Source: Betaproteobacteria bacterium Ga0077532
Lineage (GTDB): Bacteria; Pseudomonadota; Gammaproteobacteria; Burkholderiales; Ga0077523
Reading direction: 5' to 3'
DNA length: 64,000 nt
NCBI GenBank assembly: GCA_001464895.1
Contig: LNEE01000062.1
Location: 438,333 to 502,332 of the forward strand
The notes under the pieces were generated by a model that did not search any database, was not told the DNA's origin, and saw nothing but the letters and a program-made list of their open reading frames with translations. Positions 1-7,955 of the stretch are shown here, one piece after another. How positions within the stretch are numbered: the stretch's first letter is position 1; each line of letters starts with the position of its first letter. The translations under genes and the position numbers were made by a program.

Positions 1-351
1 GATGCCCTGCGGGTCCTCCGCCGCGATCGCCCCGAATTTTGCGGCGATGGTGTCGAGCGCGTCGTCCCAAGAGATGCGCTCCCACGTCCCCTGGCCCGGC
101 CCCTTCGGCCCCACGCGCCGCAGCGGGGTCAGCACGCGGTCGGGCGAGTAGGTGCGGTCGAGGTACTTCGCCACCTTCGTGCAGAGCGTGTTGTCAGTGA
201 ACGGCATGTCGCCGCCGTGCACGGCGACCGCGACGCCGTCCTCGACGTCGATCTCCATCGCACAGGTGTCGGGGCAGTCGTGCGGGCAGACGGCCTTCAC
301 GGTCTTGCGAACGCCGGGTTGGGAGAGCGGGCGGAGATCATCGGTACCCAT
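1..351 (-). CDS. molybdopterin oxidoreductase, N-terminal part (cut by window edge)
   Basis: The first 117 codons of a minus-strand gene start at the ATG at 351 and run off the left edge. The motif CPHDCPDTC near residue 24, followed by a fourth Cys in NTLCTK, is the N-terminal cysteine pattern of DMSO-reductase-family molybdopterin oxidoreductases that binds an Fe-S cluster. The following residues (YSPDRVLTPLRRVG, then WERISWDDAL) are the usual continuation. There is no twin-arginine leader, so a cytoplasmic enzyme is likely. The substrate cannot be told from this part. The gene diverges from the cupin gene across about 200 bp that must hold both promoters. Confidence 0.9.
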   Translation of the reverse strand, partial: MGTDDLRPLSQPGVRKTVKAVCPHDCPDTCAMEIDVEDGVAVAVHGGDMPFTDNTLCTKVAKYLDRTYSPDRVLTPLRRVGPKGPGQGTWERISWDDALDTIAAKFGAIAAEDPQGI

Positions 352-554
352 GGCGGGCTCCTGGTCGGGCGGCAACGGAAGCCCCGAGTATCGGCGCACG
401 GGCGGGCACTGTCGACGGCGGCACTGGCGCGGTGCTGCGCGTTCCGTTCCCACCGCGCGGGGCCCGTGGGGCAGGCCGCGCCCTGCGTTCCCCTCCCGCG
501 TGTTTCGTTCCGGTGACGGGGCTATAGTCCGTCCACCCCGATCAGGAGCACGCG

Positions 555-1493
555 ATGAACACCACTGCCTTTGCCGACGTCGACACCGCCCGCCCCGAGA
601 CGCCCCGCCCGGAGACACCTCATACGCGCCGCGCCCGCTACCGCGCCGGCGAGAACGGCTTCGACTTCGCGTTCCCGGAGGTCCCCGTCCACCAGTTCCT
701 CGCCGAGCGCGATCGCGCGTTCGACCCGTCGGCACCCACCGGCCTGATCGACCTCGACGTGTCGGACGTGCTCGATTGCGACTATCCGGCGACGACCCCC
801 ACGCTGCTGTGCCGGTACGTCCGCCTGCGCGCAGGCGAACCGCTGGCGACCGAGTTCGTGGCCTCCGGCGAGATCTTCCACGTCATGCAGGGCGAGGGCG
901 AAAGCCGCAACGGCGCCGACACCGTGCTCTGGCGCGCAGGCGACGTATTCTGCTTCCCCGGCGGCAGCCGCAGCGTGCACCGCGCCGACGGCGGCACGGC
1001 GATCCTCTTCAGCGTGACGAACGAACCGCTGCTCGCGTTCGAGAATCTGCGCGCGCCGCTGCCCGGCCAGTCACGCATCGCGACGACCCACTGGACGGCC
1101 GAGGAGATCGATCGCCGCTTCCAGCCCGTGTGGGCCCGACCGATCACCGAGAAGACGACCGGCGCGTCGGTGCAGTTCACGAGCGCGGAACTCGCCCCGA
1201 GCTACAACACCATCCCCTCGATCAACTGCGCGATCAACACCCTGGTCGCCGGCGCCGACCAACGACCGCACCGGCACAACGGCGCCGCGGTGACGCTAGC
1301 GCTGCAAGGCGAGGGCATCCACTCGATGATCGACGGGCAGCGCGTGGATTGGTCGACGGGCGCGGCGCAGATCACGCCGGCGGCGGCTCTGCACTCACAC
1401 CACAACCGCGGGACGCAGCGGATGCGGTCGTTCGTGATCCAGGACGAGGGGCTGCATTTCTATACCCGGACGGTGGGGTTTAGTTTTGGGTGA
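555..1493 (+). CDS. bicupin domain protein (gentisate-dioxygenase-like)
   Basis: A 312-residue protein with two cupin barrels. The first (about 85-155) has GEIFHVMQGEGES and FCFPGG but lacks the HxH metal pair. The second (about 225-305) keeps H239-R-H241, a Glu-containing turn (QGEG) and a His cluster at 280-283, so metal binding is probably confined to the C-terminal cupin. This arrangement resembles gentisate 1,2-dioxygenase and 1-hydroxy-2-naphthoate dioxygenase relatives, but the length is shorter and the substrate is unknown. AGGAG at 544-548 precedes the ATG by six bases, which fixes the start. The stop overlaps the start of the next reading frame by eight bases. Confidence 0.75.
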   Translation: MNTTAFADVDTARPETPRPETPHTRRARYRAGENGFDFAFPEVPVHQFLAERDRAFDPSAPTGLIDLDVSDVLDCDYPATTPTLLCRYVRLRAGEPLATEFVASGEIFHVMQGEGESRNGADTVLWRAGDVFCFPGGSRSVHRADGGTAILFSVTNEPLLAFENLRAPLPGQSRIATTHWTAEEIDRRFQPVWARPITEKTTGASVQFTSAELAPSYNTIPSINCAINTLVAGADQRPHRHNGAAVTLALQGEGIHSMIDGQRVDWSTGAAQITPAAALHSHHNRGTQRMRSFVIQDEGLHFYTRTVGFSFG

Positions 1494-1941
1494 GGAAGAA
1501 GATCTCGCCGCCCAGGCCTTGAACCTTCCCCCGGAGGATCGCGCCGAACTGTTGGAACGTCTGATCGCGACCTTCGAACCGCGGTCCGCGGCCCAGGCCG
1601 CATGGTTGCAGCTCGCGAAGGCGCGCCGCGAAGATGTGAGTTCCGGCAGGGTCAGCATGGTCCCGGGCGATGAGGCACTGGCCAGGGTCCGCGCGCATAG
1701 CGTGAGCTATTGGGTTCCGGGTGGGACGCATTCATCGAGCCGCTGCACAAGCGGGCACCGAAGGATGCAGGCCTGGGCGGGATTGAGTGCATCCGGAGCT
1801 TGCCGTTGGCGCGTCCGCTCACGGTGCACAAGGCGTCCGGGAGGGGAAATCGCGATGTGGCTATCGCGGCGGCCTTCCGATCGGGCGGCTACGCAGTGCA
1901 GCAGGTGGTGGAAGACTGCGGAGTCCACCAATCGACGGTGA
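1486..1941 (+). pseudogene. truncated addiction-module antitoxin reading into foreign sequence
   Basis: About the first 70 codons (TTG start at 1486) match the small 'putative addiction module component' antitoxins: an LNLPPEDRAELLERL helix, then QAAWLQLAKARREDV and a PGDEALARVRA end. Family members normally stop near residue 70-75 and are followed by a RelE/ParE toxin. Here the frame continues about 80 codons through low-complexity Arg/Ser sequence with no homologous feel, and no toxin follows. The sequence after about 1700 instead carries a transposase tail in another frame. I infer that an insertion or deletion removed the toxin and the antitoxin stop. The start lies inside the cupin stop region, so any expression would be by translational coupling. 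Confidence 0.5.
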
Positions 1942-1976
1942 GTCGGGCGGAGAAGATGGGGGAAGGAGCCGGGTAG
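1710..1976 (+). pseudogene. RAYT (REP-associated tyrosine transposase) C-terminal remnant
   Basis: The open frame encodes LPLARPLTVHKASGRGN, then RDVAIAAAFRSGGYAVQQVV and GVHQSTVSR. This is the C-terminal linker and helix-turn-helix tail seen in many RAYT proteins (typically RDAAIAAAYRSGAYTL..IA..FGVHYSTVSR). The HUH/Tyr catalytic domain is absent, so this is a fragment. It directly follows the truncated antitoxin and ends just before the GCAAGACCCGGCCCCG motif at 1997-2012, which has a near copy at 5039-5054. The assignment rests on the HTH tail only. Confidence 0.5.
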
Positions 1977-2054
1977 GTCTGACTGGATGCTTGTCTGCAA
2001 GACCCGGCCCCGTTGATTTCCAGCCGAAGCTCGCAAGCAAATGAGGGAGCCGTA

Positions 2055-2753
2055 TTGATTCCGGATTCTTGCTGGTTTGATACCTCGACGATCGTCGCTG
2101 CGGTCATTGGTGCAGTTGGATCAGCCTTTGGCGCTTACTGGGGTGCGAAGAAGGCGTTCGCGCTCCAGACCGCAGCAGACAAGCGCATAGAAGATGAAGA
2201 GCGCGTCGCAGCTGTCAACCGTGCGCTATTCATACTGGGTCGGCAGATGAATCTTCTGGCTAACGCAAAGAAACAAATAATTGACCCCTATCGTCTTGAT
2301 CCTGCGCGCCATTTTCACATGAAGCCGGCGATTCCACAGCCGCGTCCAGACCTCCGAATCGGTCTTTCTGGCCTTGACTTCCTGTTAGTGACTGAACTTA
2401 GGGAAGATTTGTTCAAGATGCAGATCGCTGACGACTGGTTTCACGGGACTTTGGCCGCGCAGGAGGAACACCACCGCGTTCATCGTCTGGAGTTTCAACC
2501 TAAGCTTGCCAAGATACTCGCGGCCCATGACTCCGAAACCATTGCCATAGGGGAATTGGAGGCTGCGCTTGGTCCCAAGCTGACATTCGACTTGAAGCGC
2601 GCGTCAGATGAGTTCATCGACTTTACAGAGAAGGGAATCTCCAGACACGATGAAATCATTCAACGCTTTTGTGATGGCATGAAGAAGATTTTTCCAGACA
2701 AACAATTCATTCGGATGACTATTGCTGAAGACTACTTTTCCTCCTCGCAGTAG
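2055..2753 (+). CDS. hypothetical protein with N-terminal membrane anchor
   Basis: About 232 residues from a TTG at 2055, chosen because GGGAG at 2045-2049 sits five bases upstream; an alternative TTG at 2013 would add 14 residues. After a short polar start comes one hydrophobic stretch (STIVAAVIGAVGSAFGAYWG). A mostly helical, charged cytosolic domain without recognisable motifs follows. Codon use is clearly less G+C-rich than the neighbours, with many AT-ending codons, which points to recent acquisition together with the surrounding toxin-antitoxin and transposase debris. I do not recognise the family and assign no function. Confidence 0.7.
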   Translation: MIPDSCWFDTSTIVAAVIGAVGSAFGAYWGAKKAFALQTAADKRIEDEERVAAVNRALFILGRQMNLLANAKKQIIDPYRLDPARHFHMKPAIPQPRPDLRIGLSGLDFLLVTELREDLFKMQIADDWFHGTLAAQEEHHRVHRLEFQPKLAKILAAHDSETIAIGELEAALGPKLTFDLKRASDEFIDFTEKGISRHDEIIQRFCDGMKKIFPDKQFIRMTIAEDYFSSSQ

Positions 2754-2785
2754 CAAAGGAATAGGATCAAGTCTTGCGTTCCATC

Positions 2786-2812
2786 GGTTGCGTGGGTCCG
2801 ACCCCAGCGTGC
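2786..2812. repeat. 27-bp direct repeat, left copy
   Basis: A 27-bp sequence containing the near-palindrome GGGTCCGACCCC recurs without mismatch at 4490-4516. The two copies bracket the HicAB module and the broken RAYT (about 1.7 kb). Such short repeats beside RAYT genes are expected of REP-type sequences. Confidence 0.85.
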
Positions 2813-2972
2813 AGCGTGCCTAGCCATGCCTGGTCTGCAGCAGCGCTTTCCGTCCTGACACCCGGGGGAGAATCCTGCGCCTCACGCGCATGCGTCGAGG
2901 GAGGCCGCTGGACGGTCCGACTCACGTCGTACACGAATTGCCTGTGGTACCGGTGAGCGGTACCATTCTAAA

Positions 2973-3227
2973 ATGAAGCGCACCCACCGGAGAACGCTGG
3001 AAGCGGTCTTCTCGCACCCCACCAGCGCGAACATCGACTGGAAGGACATCGAGACACTCCTGGTCGGGCTCGGCGCCGATGTCAGCGAACGCGAGGGAAG
3101 CCGCGTCGCGATTGTCTTGTTCAACGAAGTGCGTGTCTTCCACAGACCACACCCCTCGCCAAAGACGGACAAGGGGGCGGTGGCGTCTGTGAAGAAGTGG
3201 CTCGAGCAACACGGAGTGAAGCCATGA
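2973..3227 (+). CDS. hicA: HicA-family mRNA interferase toxin
   Basis: An 84-residue protein of normal HicA length. The pattern NIDWKDIETLLVGLGADV, then REGSRVAIVLFNEVRVFHRP and TDKGAVASVKKWLEQHGV is the double-stranded-RNA-binding-like fold of the toxin. The usual catalytic GSH is GSR here, as in a known HicA subgroup, so activity cannot be taken for granted. The stop overlaps the hicB start by four bases (ATGA at 3224-3227), the normal coupling of this module. By family, it would cleave mRNA when free of antitoxin. Confidence 0.88.
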   Translation: MKRTHRRTLEAVFSHPTSANIDWKDIETLLVGLGADVSEREGSRVAIVLFNEVRVFHRPHPSPKTDKGAVASVKKWLEQHGVKP

Positions 3228-3556
3228 GTGTGATGACTGTCGATGGGTACAGCGCCAGGATCGAGTACGACGCCGAGATCGACATGTTCCGGGGTGAGAT
3301 TCTCGGTCTGTCGGGTGGCGCGGATTTCTATGGCAAGACGCCGAAGGAGCTCAGGGCGGAGTTCAGGAGATCGCTAGCGGTTTTTCTCGAGGTCTGCAAA
3401 GAGAAGGGTATCGAACCGCGCCGCAGCTACTCCGGGAAATTCAACCTCCGCATTCCTCCGGAACTCCACGAGCGGCTCGCCATCGCCGCGCAGGCCGAGG
3501 GCAAGAGCATCAATGCCGTGGCCCAGGAGGCGCTCGAACAGCGGGTCGCCGTTTGA
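3224..3556 (+). CDS. hicB: HicB-family antitoxin
   Basis: A 110-residue antitoxin from the ATG at 3224. The N-terminal part (YSARIEYDAEIDMFRGEILG, then YGKTPKELRAEFRRSLAVFL) is the partial RNase-H-like HicB fold that blocks HicA. The C-terminal part (KFNLRIPPELHERLAIAAQA, then KSINAVAQEAL) is a ribbon-helix-helix DNA-binding domain, so the protein should autorepress the operon. It overlaps hicA by four bases. An in-frame GTG at 3197 lies inside hicA and is less likely as the start. Confidence 0.9.
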   Translation: MSVMTVDGYSARIEYDAEIDMFRGEILGLSGGADFYGKTPKELRAEFRRSLAVFLEVCKEKGIEPRRSYSGKFNLRIPPELHERLAIAAQAEGKSINAVAQEALEQRVAV

Positions 3557-3691
3557 TGTACGCCACTCCGCAGTCGGCCCCCCCAGCCGCCTGATCTCTC
3601 CGGAGAACGTTCGGCAAAGGCCCTATTGTTCTCGCCATAAAGCCCCGTTTTCGATGCCCAAATGGGCCGCAGAGTATTGAGGGCCGACGGA

Positions 3692-4477
3692 ATGCCCCGC
3701 GCGAATCGCTACCACCTGCCTGGTCATGTCTGACACCTGACCCATCGATGTCGCCAGCGAGAATTCCTTCTCAAGTTCGCCCGTGATCGGGATCGCTATC
3801 GCTACTGGCTGTTCCAGGCAACGAAGCGCTTCGGGCTATGCGTTCTCGACTTCGCCATCACGAGCAATCATGTGCACTTGCTGGTGAAAGACACGGCTCC
3901 GAACGTCATCGCGCAGAGTCTGCAACTTGCCGCTGGGAGGACGGCGCAGGAGTACAACCAGCGCAAAGGGAGGAAGGGCGCGTACTGGGAAGACCGATAC
4001 CACGCCACGGCTGTCCAGGCCGACGGTCACCTCGCGCGGTGCATGGCGTACATCGATCTGAACATGGTGCGTGCGGGTGTTGTGTCCCATCCCGCAGAGT
4101 GGGCCCATGGCGGCTATGCGGAGATCCAGTCGCCTCCCGCTCGCTACGGTGTCATCGACATCGGGGCGCTGTGCAAACTGCTCGGGTTCGGTGACGTGGC
4201 GGCGCTTCAGGCGGCGCAGCTCGGATGGGTCGACGAGTCGCTGCGATCGGACGGTCGCGCGCAAGCGCCTGAATGGGCAAACGCGATCGCCGTGGGATCG
4301 CCGGACTTCGTTGCGAAGGTGAAATCAGACCTCGGCATTTCGGCTCGCCATCGAGACGTCGACGTTTCACGAACGACCGGTGTCCTGCGTGAGCCCGAGG
4401 CGGCTTACCGCTCCGAAATGGCTGGCGAAAATGGCCGTCTAAGCGTGAAAAACAGCTCTCTGTGGAATGAAGCGTGA
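3692..4477 (+). pseudogene. RAYT (REP-associated tyrosine transposase) with a nonsense codon
   Basis: Reading from the ATG at 3692 gives MPRANRYHLPGHV, then TGA at 3731-3733, then HLTHRCRQREFLLKFARDR and so on in the same frame to 4477. Relatives read GHVWHITHRC at this point, so the stop replaces a single conserved Trp (TGG to TGA). Everything downstream is intact: the HUH pair in SNHVHLLVKD, WEDRYHATAV, and the tyrosine motif YIDLNMVRAGVV. The total length (261 codons) is normal. Reinitiation at the GTG at 3872 would lose half of the HUH motif. This is a freshly broken or stop-suppressed gene rather than an old relic. Confidence 0.8.
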
Positions 4478-4489
4478 GGTAGTTCAGGA

Positions 4490-4516
4490 GGTTGCGTGGG
4501 TCCGACCCCAGCGTGC
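4490..4516. repeat. 27-bp direct repeat, right copy
   Basis: Identical to 2786-2812. It begins 12 bases after the RAYT stop and lies just before the DUF1428 gene, so it marks the right edge of the HicAB-RAYT segment. Confidence 0.85.
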
Positions 4517-4606
4517 CAGCGTGGTCGAGGTCAGGCCTGCTCGTGCGTTGCAGGTCGAGCCGAATGCGACAGCGGCGTATTCCAACCACCCCTCAGGAGA
4601 TCGATC

Positions 4607-4984
4607 ATGAGCTACATCGACGGGTTCGTCATCGCGGTGCCGACCGCGAACAAGCAGCAGTTCATCGAACACGCGAACGTCTTCGACAAGCTGTTCATCG
4701 ACCTCGGCGCGCTCCGTATCCTCGAGTGCTGGGGCGACGACGTGCCGGACGGAAAGCTGACCGACTTTCGCAGGGCGGTGCAGGCGACCGCCGACGAGAC
4801 CGTCGTCTTCTCCTGGGTCGAGTGGCCCGACAAGCCCACGCGCGACGCAGCGATGGGCCGGATGGAGCAGCTGTCGAAGCAGGATGACCGCTACAACATG
4901 GAGAAGAACCCGATGCCGTTCGACGGCAGGCGCATGATCTACGGCGGGTTTGCGCCGGTGGTGAAAGTGCAGGCAGGGGCGTAG
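4607..4984 (+). CDS. DUF1428 family protein (YbaA-like)
   Basis: A 125-residue cytosolic protein. The opening MSYIDGFVIAVP, the central LRILECWGDDVPDGK, WVEWPDKPTRDAAMGRM and the closing PFDGRRMIYGGFAPVV are characteristic of the DUF1428/YbaA dimeric alpha-beta barrel family, whose biochemical role is unknown. AGGAG lies just upstream of the ATG at 4607; an upstream in-frame GTG at 4496 sits inside the 27-bp repeat and is rejected. High-GC codon use matches the chromosome, so the accessory island ends before this gene. Confidence 0.9.
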   Translation: MSYIDGFVIAVPTANKQQFIEHANVFDKLFIDLGALRILECWGDDVPDGKLTDFRRAVQATADETVVFSWVEWPDKPTRDAAMGRMEQLSKQDDRYNMEKNPMPFDGRRMIYGGFAPVVKVQAGA

Positions 4985-5197
4985 GCCCGTCCCGGCGTGG
5001 GCGTGCAGGGCGAATGGCGCGGCGCAGCGTCCTGCAGTGCCAGACCTGGCCCCGCGCCACTCCGACGACGAACACCGGGGCGGACCCGCGCAACCTATCC
5101 CGCTAGACTCCGGCCTGTGGGCGGCTGTGCCCGTGCTGGAGGCTCTCCCGACCCGGTACCCGCCACGCACGGACCCCGTCGTCCCTGGAGAACCGCC

Positions 5198-6379
5198 ATG
5201 CCCCCGTTTGCTCGGCCTCTTTGCGCGACTGTCGCGCTGTTCGCCCTGTTGTCGGGCTGCGGCCCGAAGGAGGAGGAGCCGGCCCCGCCGCCGACCGTCA
5301 CGACCCCGCCTCCGACCGAGACGGTGAGGCTCGGGTTCGCCGCCCCGCTCACGGGCGCCCAGGCGCACTACGGAGCGGACATGCGCAACGGCCTCACCCT
5401 GGCGATCGAGGAAGCCAATGCCAGCGGCCTGGTGCTGGGCGGAACGCCCGTGCGGTTCGAGCTGATGGCGGAAGACGACCAGGCCGACCCCGCCAAGGCC
5501 ACCGTCGTCGCGCAGAAGCTGGTGGACGCCGGGATCAAGGGGATGCTCGGTCACTTCAATTCCGGGACGAGCATTCCTGCTTCCCGCATCTACGCGGAGG
5601 CTGGCATCCCGCAGATCGCGATGGCCACGGCGCCCGCGTACACCGCGAGCGGCTTCTCCACCACCTTTCGCATGATGACGAACGACGTCCAGCAGGGCAG
5701 CGTGCTGGGCCGTTACGTGGTCGAGAAGCAGGGTGCGAAACGCATCACGATCGTCGATGACCGCACGGCCTACGGCCAGGGGCTCGCCGACCAGTTCGAG
5801 CTCGCCGCCAAGGCGGCCGGCGCGACCATCGTCCGGCGCGAATACACCGACGACAAGTCGAAGGACTTCACCGCCATTCTCACCGGCATCAAGAAGTCCC
5901 AGCCCGACGCGGTGTTCTTCGGTGGCGCCGATGCGCAGGCGGCGCCCATGGCGAAGCAGATGCGACAACTCGGGGTGGCATCGCGCCTCTTCGGCGGAGA
6001 GATGGTGAAGACACCGAACTTCCTCACCCTCGCCGGCCCCGCCGCCGATGGCACCGTCGCCTCGCTGGCGGGCCTGCCCCTTGCGCAGATGCCCGGCGGT
6101 GCGGCATTCGCCGAGAAGTACCTGGCGCGCTTCAACGAGGAGGTCCAGGTCTACGCGCCGTTCGCGTACGACGGCGCCATGACGCTCATCGAGGCGATGA
6201 AGCGCGCGGATTCATCCGACCCGGCGAAGGTCCTGCCGGTGCTGGCGAAAATCGAGCGCGCGGGCGTGACGTCGGCGCGCATCGCGTACGACGACCGCGG
6301 CGACCTGCGCGAAGGCACGATCACGGTCTACGAAGTCACCGGGGGCGCGTGGCAGGTGCTCGAAGCGGTGGGGCCGTGA
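5198..6379 (+). CDS. branched-chain amino acid-type ABC substrate-binding lipoprotein (orphan)
   Basis: A 393-residue periplasmic-binding protein type I of the LivJ/LivK family. A lipoprotein leader ends in LLSGC (Cys21) and is followed by a Pro/Thr-rich tether to about residue 45. The binding domain then begins VRLGFAAPLTGAQAHYGADM and includes IKGMLGHFNSGTSIPASRIY and KRITIVDDRTAYGQGLADQF. No permease or ATPase gene is adjacent, so it either serves the Liv-type transporter at 28.7-32.2 kb or one outside the window. The start is the ATG at 5198, just before the hydrophobic core. The ligand is unknown. Confidence 0.88.
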   Translation: MPPFARPLCATVALFALLSGCGPKEEEPAPPPTVTTPPPTETVRLGFAAPLTGAQAHYGADMRNGLTLAIEEANASGLVLGGTPVRFELMAEDDQADPAKATVVAQKLVDAGIKGMLGHFNSGTSIPASRIYAEAGIPQIAMATAPAYTASGFSTTFRMMTNDVQQGSVLGRYVVEKQGAKRITIVDDRTAYGQGLADQFELAAKAAGATIVRREYTDDKSKDFTAILTGIKKSQPDAVFFGGADAQAAPMAKQMRQLGVASRLFGGEMVKTPNFLTLAGPAADGTVASLAGLPLAQMPGGAAFAEKYLARFNEEVQVYAPFAYDGAMTLIEAMKRADSSDPAKVLPVLAKIERAGVTSARIAYDDRGDLREGTITVYEVTGGAWQVLEAVGP

Positions 6380-6446
6380 GCGGCGGCTGATCCTAACCTT
6401 CGATCCGCGTGCCGATTGCGTTACCGGCGGCGTATCCACGGCCCCG

Positions 6447-6613
6447 GTAGGAGGGGCCCATGGCCCCGAAAGCGGTGGATGAGGGCGGACACGAGACAGT
6501 GCCTGCGCACTGTCTCGTGCCTCCCGAATCCGAGCGCAATGCAGGGTGCGAGGTGGATGTAAGAAAGCGCTTCACCCGGCACAGTCGCTTTCGCGGCCAT
6601 GGGCCGTTCCTAC
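6447..6613. repeat. hairpin repeat element with internal second hairpin
   Basis: The left arm (6447-6474, starting GTAGGAGGGGCCCATGG) pairs imperfectly with the right arm (6586-6613, ending GGGCCGTTCCTAC). Other copies are about 90 bp; this one is 167 bp because the interior carries extra sequence including a 13-bp perfect inverted repeat (6490-6502 with 6507-6519, loop CTGC). It lies after the orphan binding-protein gene. Confidence 0.75.
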
Positions 6614-6657
6614 AAATGCACTACCCGGAATGCCAGTAGAGGAAGGGCAACACCCTT

Positions 6658-6747
6658 GTAGGAGGGGGTCATGCCCCCGAAAGCGGTAGATGCGGCAGAA
6701 GCGCGTCACCCAGAACCGGCGCTTTCGCGGCCATGGGCCGCTCCTAC
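6658..6747. repeat. hairpin repeat element, 90 bp
   Basis: The left arm 6658-6686 starts GTAGGAGGGGGTCATGCC and the right arm 6719-6747 ends GGGCCGCTCCTAC. The core carries the CAGAAGCGCGTCACCC variant. The element sits in the gap after 6379, upstream of the LysR gene 3' end. Confidence 0.8.
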
Positions 6748-6790
6748 AGAAAGCGTGACCCCCTCCAACTGCGGGTGATGCACCACGGGC

Positions 6791-6825
6791 GCATATACAA
6801 CCGGCCGTCCCCTCGTTGGTACGCC
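6791..6825. repeat. second-family short repeat (ATATACAA...TTGGTACGCC)
   Basis: A diverged copy of the 35-bp sequence found at 20641, 23145 and 23339. It is preceded at 6771 by the linker GCGGGTGATGCACCACGG, shared with the copy at 23339, and lies just after a GTAGGAG element. Confidence 0.65.
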
Positions 6826-6849
6826 TCGCCGCCAGGCCGCTGCCTGCCG

Positions 6850-7779
6850 TCAGGCCCGTGCGGTCTCGGCGTGCTGGCCGATTGCCTCTGCGTCCACCTC
6901 GTTGCCCACGTGTTGCAGGAACGCCCGTGCCACTGCGGACAGTTGCTTCTGGCGGAGGTGTACCAACTGCCAGGTGGAATGGATCGGGAAGCCCTCCACG
7001 TCGAGGATCGCGACGTCGTCGCTCCAGCCCTTGCTACGGTGCAGTGCGTACTCGGACAGGATCGACAATCCGAGGCCGGCAGCGACGGCTTCCTTGATGG
7101 CGAGATTGCTCCCGAACTCCATGCGGACGTTGAGCTTGGCGTTGCATTGCGCGAGGTGCCGCTCGATCGCGACCCGGGTACCCGAGCCCGCCTCGCGCAG
7201 GATGAACCGCTCCTCGGCCAGTCGCGCCAGTGGAATGGCGCGGCTTCTCGCGAGCGGGTGGTCCCGCGGGGCGATCATCACGAGCGGGTTGTCGAGGAAG
7301 GCCTGCACGGTCAGATCGAGGTCCGACGGCGGGGCGGACAGGATGTAGAGGTCGTCGAGATTCGACTGCATGCGCTCGACGATCTGATCGAGATTCGCCA
7401 CGACGAGCTTCACCTCGATGCCCGGGTAGCGGGTGCAGAAGGGCGTGAGCAGGCGGGGGACGAAGTACTTCACCGTACTCACCACCGCGAGGCGCAGCGT
7501 GCCGCTCTGCAGGCCTTTCAGTTCGCTCACTTCGTCCTCGAAGGCGCGCCACTCCGCCTGCATGGTCTGCCATCGCGCGTAGAGCTTGCGACCTGCCTCG
7601 GTGAGGTACACCTTGCGCCCGATCTGCTCCAGGAGCAGCAGTCCCACGGCGTCGGTGAGTTGCCGGATCTGTTGCGAGACGGCGGGCTGCGAAAGGCAGA
7701 GGTCCTCGGCGGCACGCGTGAAGTTGCCGCAGTCGGCGACGGTCGCGAACACCTGCAGTTGCCGCAGAGTGAAGTGCAT
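6850..7779 (-). CDS. LysR-type transcriptional regulator (CbbR-like)
   Basis: A 309-residue LysR-family regulator. Residues 3-62 form the winged HTH (LRQLQVFATVADCGNFTRAA, then LSQPAVSQQIRQL). The effector domain begins near 90 (SGTLRLAVVSTVKYFVPRLL) and resembles CbbR/RbcR regulators of carbon assimilation. It is the last gene of the minus-strand serine-cycle block, 176 bp beyond the malyl-CoA lyase stop, so it may be co-transcribed or have its own promoter. By position I infer that it controls the serine-cycle genes, as the CbbR-like QscR does in Methylobacterium. The start at 7779 is the only Met ahead of the HTH that fits. Confidence 0.88.
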   Translation of the reverse strand: MHFTLRQLQVFATVADCGNFTRAAEDLCLSQPAVSQQIRQLTDAVGLLLLEQIGRKVYLTEAGRKLYARWQTMQAEWRAFEDEVSELKGLQSGTLRLAVVSTVKYFVPRLLTPFCTRYPGIEVKLVVANLDQIVERMQSNLDDLYILSAPPSDLDLTVQAFLDNPLVMIAPRDHPLARSRAIPLARLAEERFILREAGSGTRVAIERHLAQCNAKLNVRMEFGSNLAIKEAVAAGLGLSILSEYALHRSKGWSDDVAILDVEGFPIHSTWQLVHLRQKQLSAVARAFLQHVGNEVDAEAIGQHAETARA

Positions 7780-7955
7780 GCCTGCCAAAGGAAACGTCCT
7801 ATCTTGAACGACGTCCCGGAATTCTATGGAAAGTCCCTGCGATCGGGGCAACGAAATTGCGTTGGTTTTCTCGGGGAATCCACTCTCGCGGTGGGTCATT
7901 TCGAATGCTGCACCGCGGCGTTCCTTTGAGTCCTCCCGACATGTCGCATCGACTT

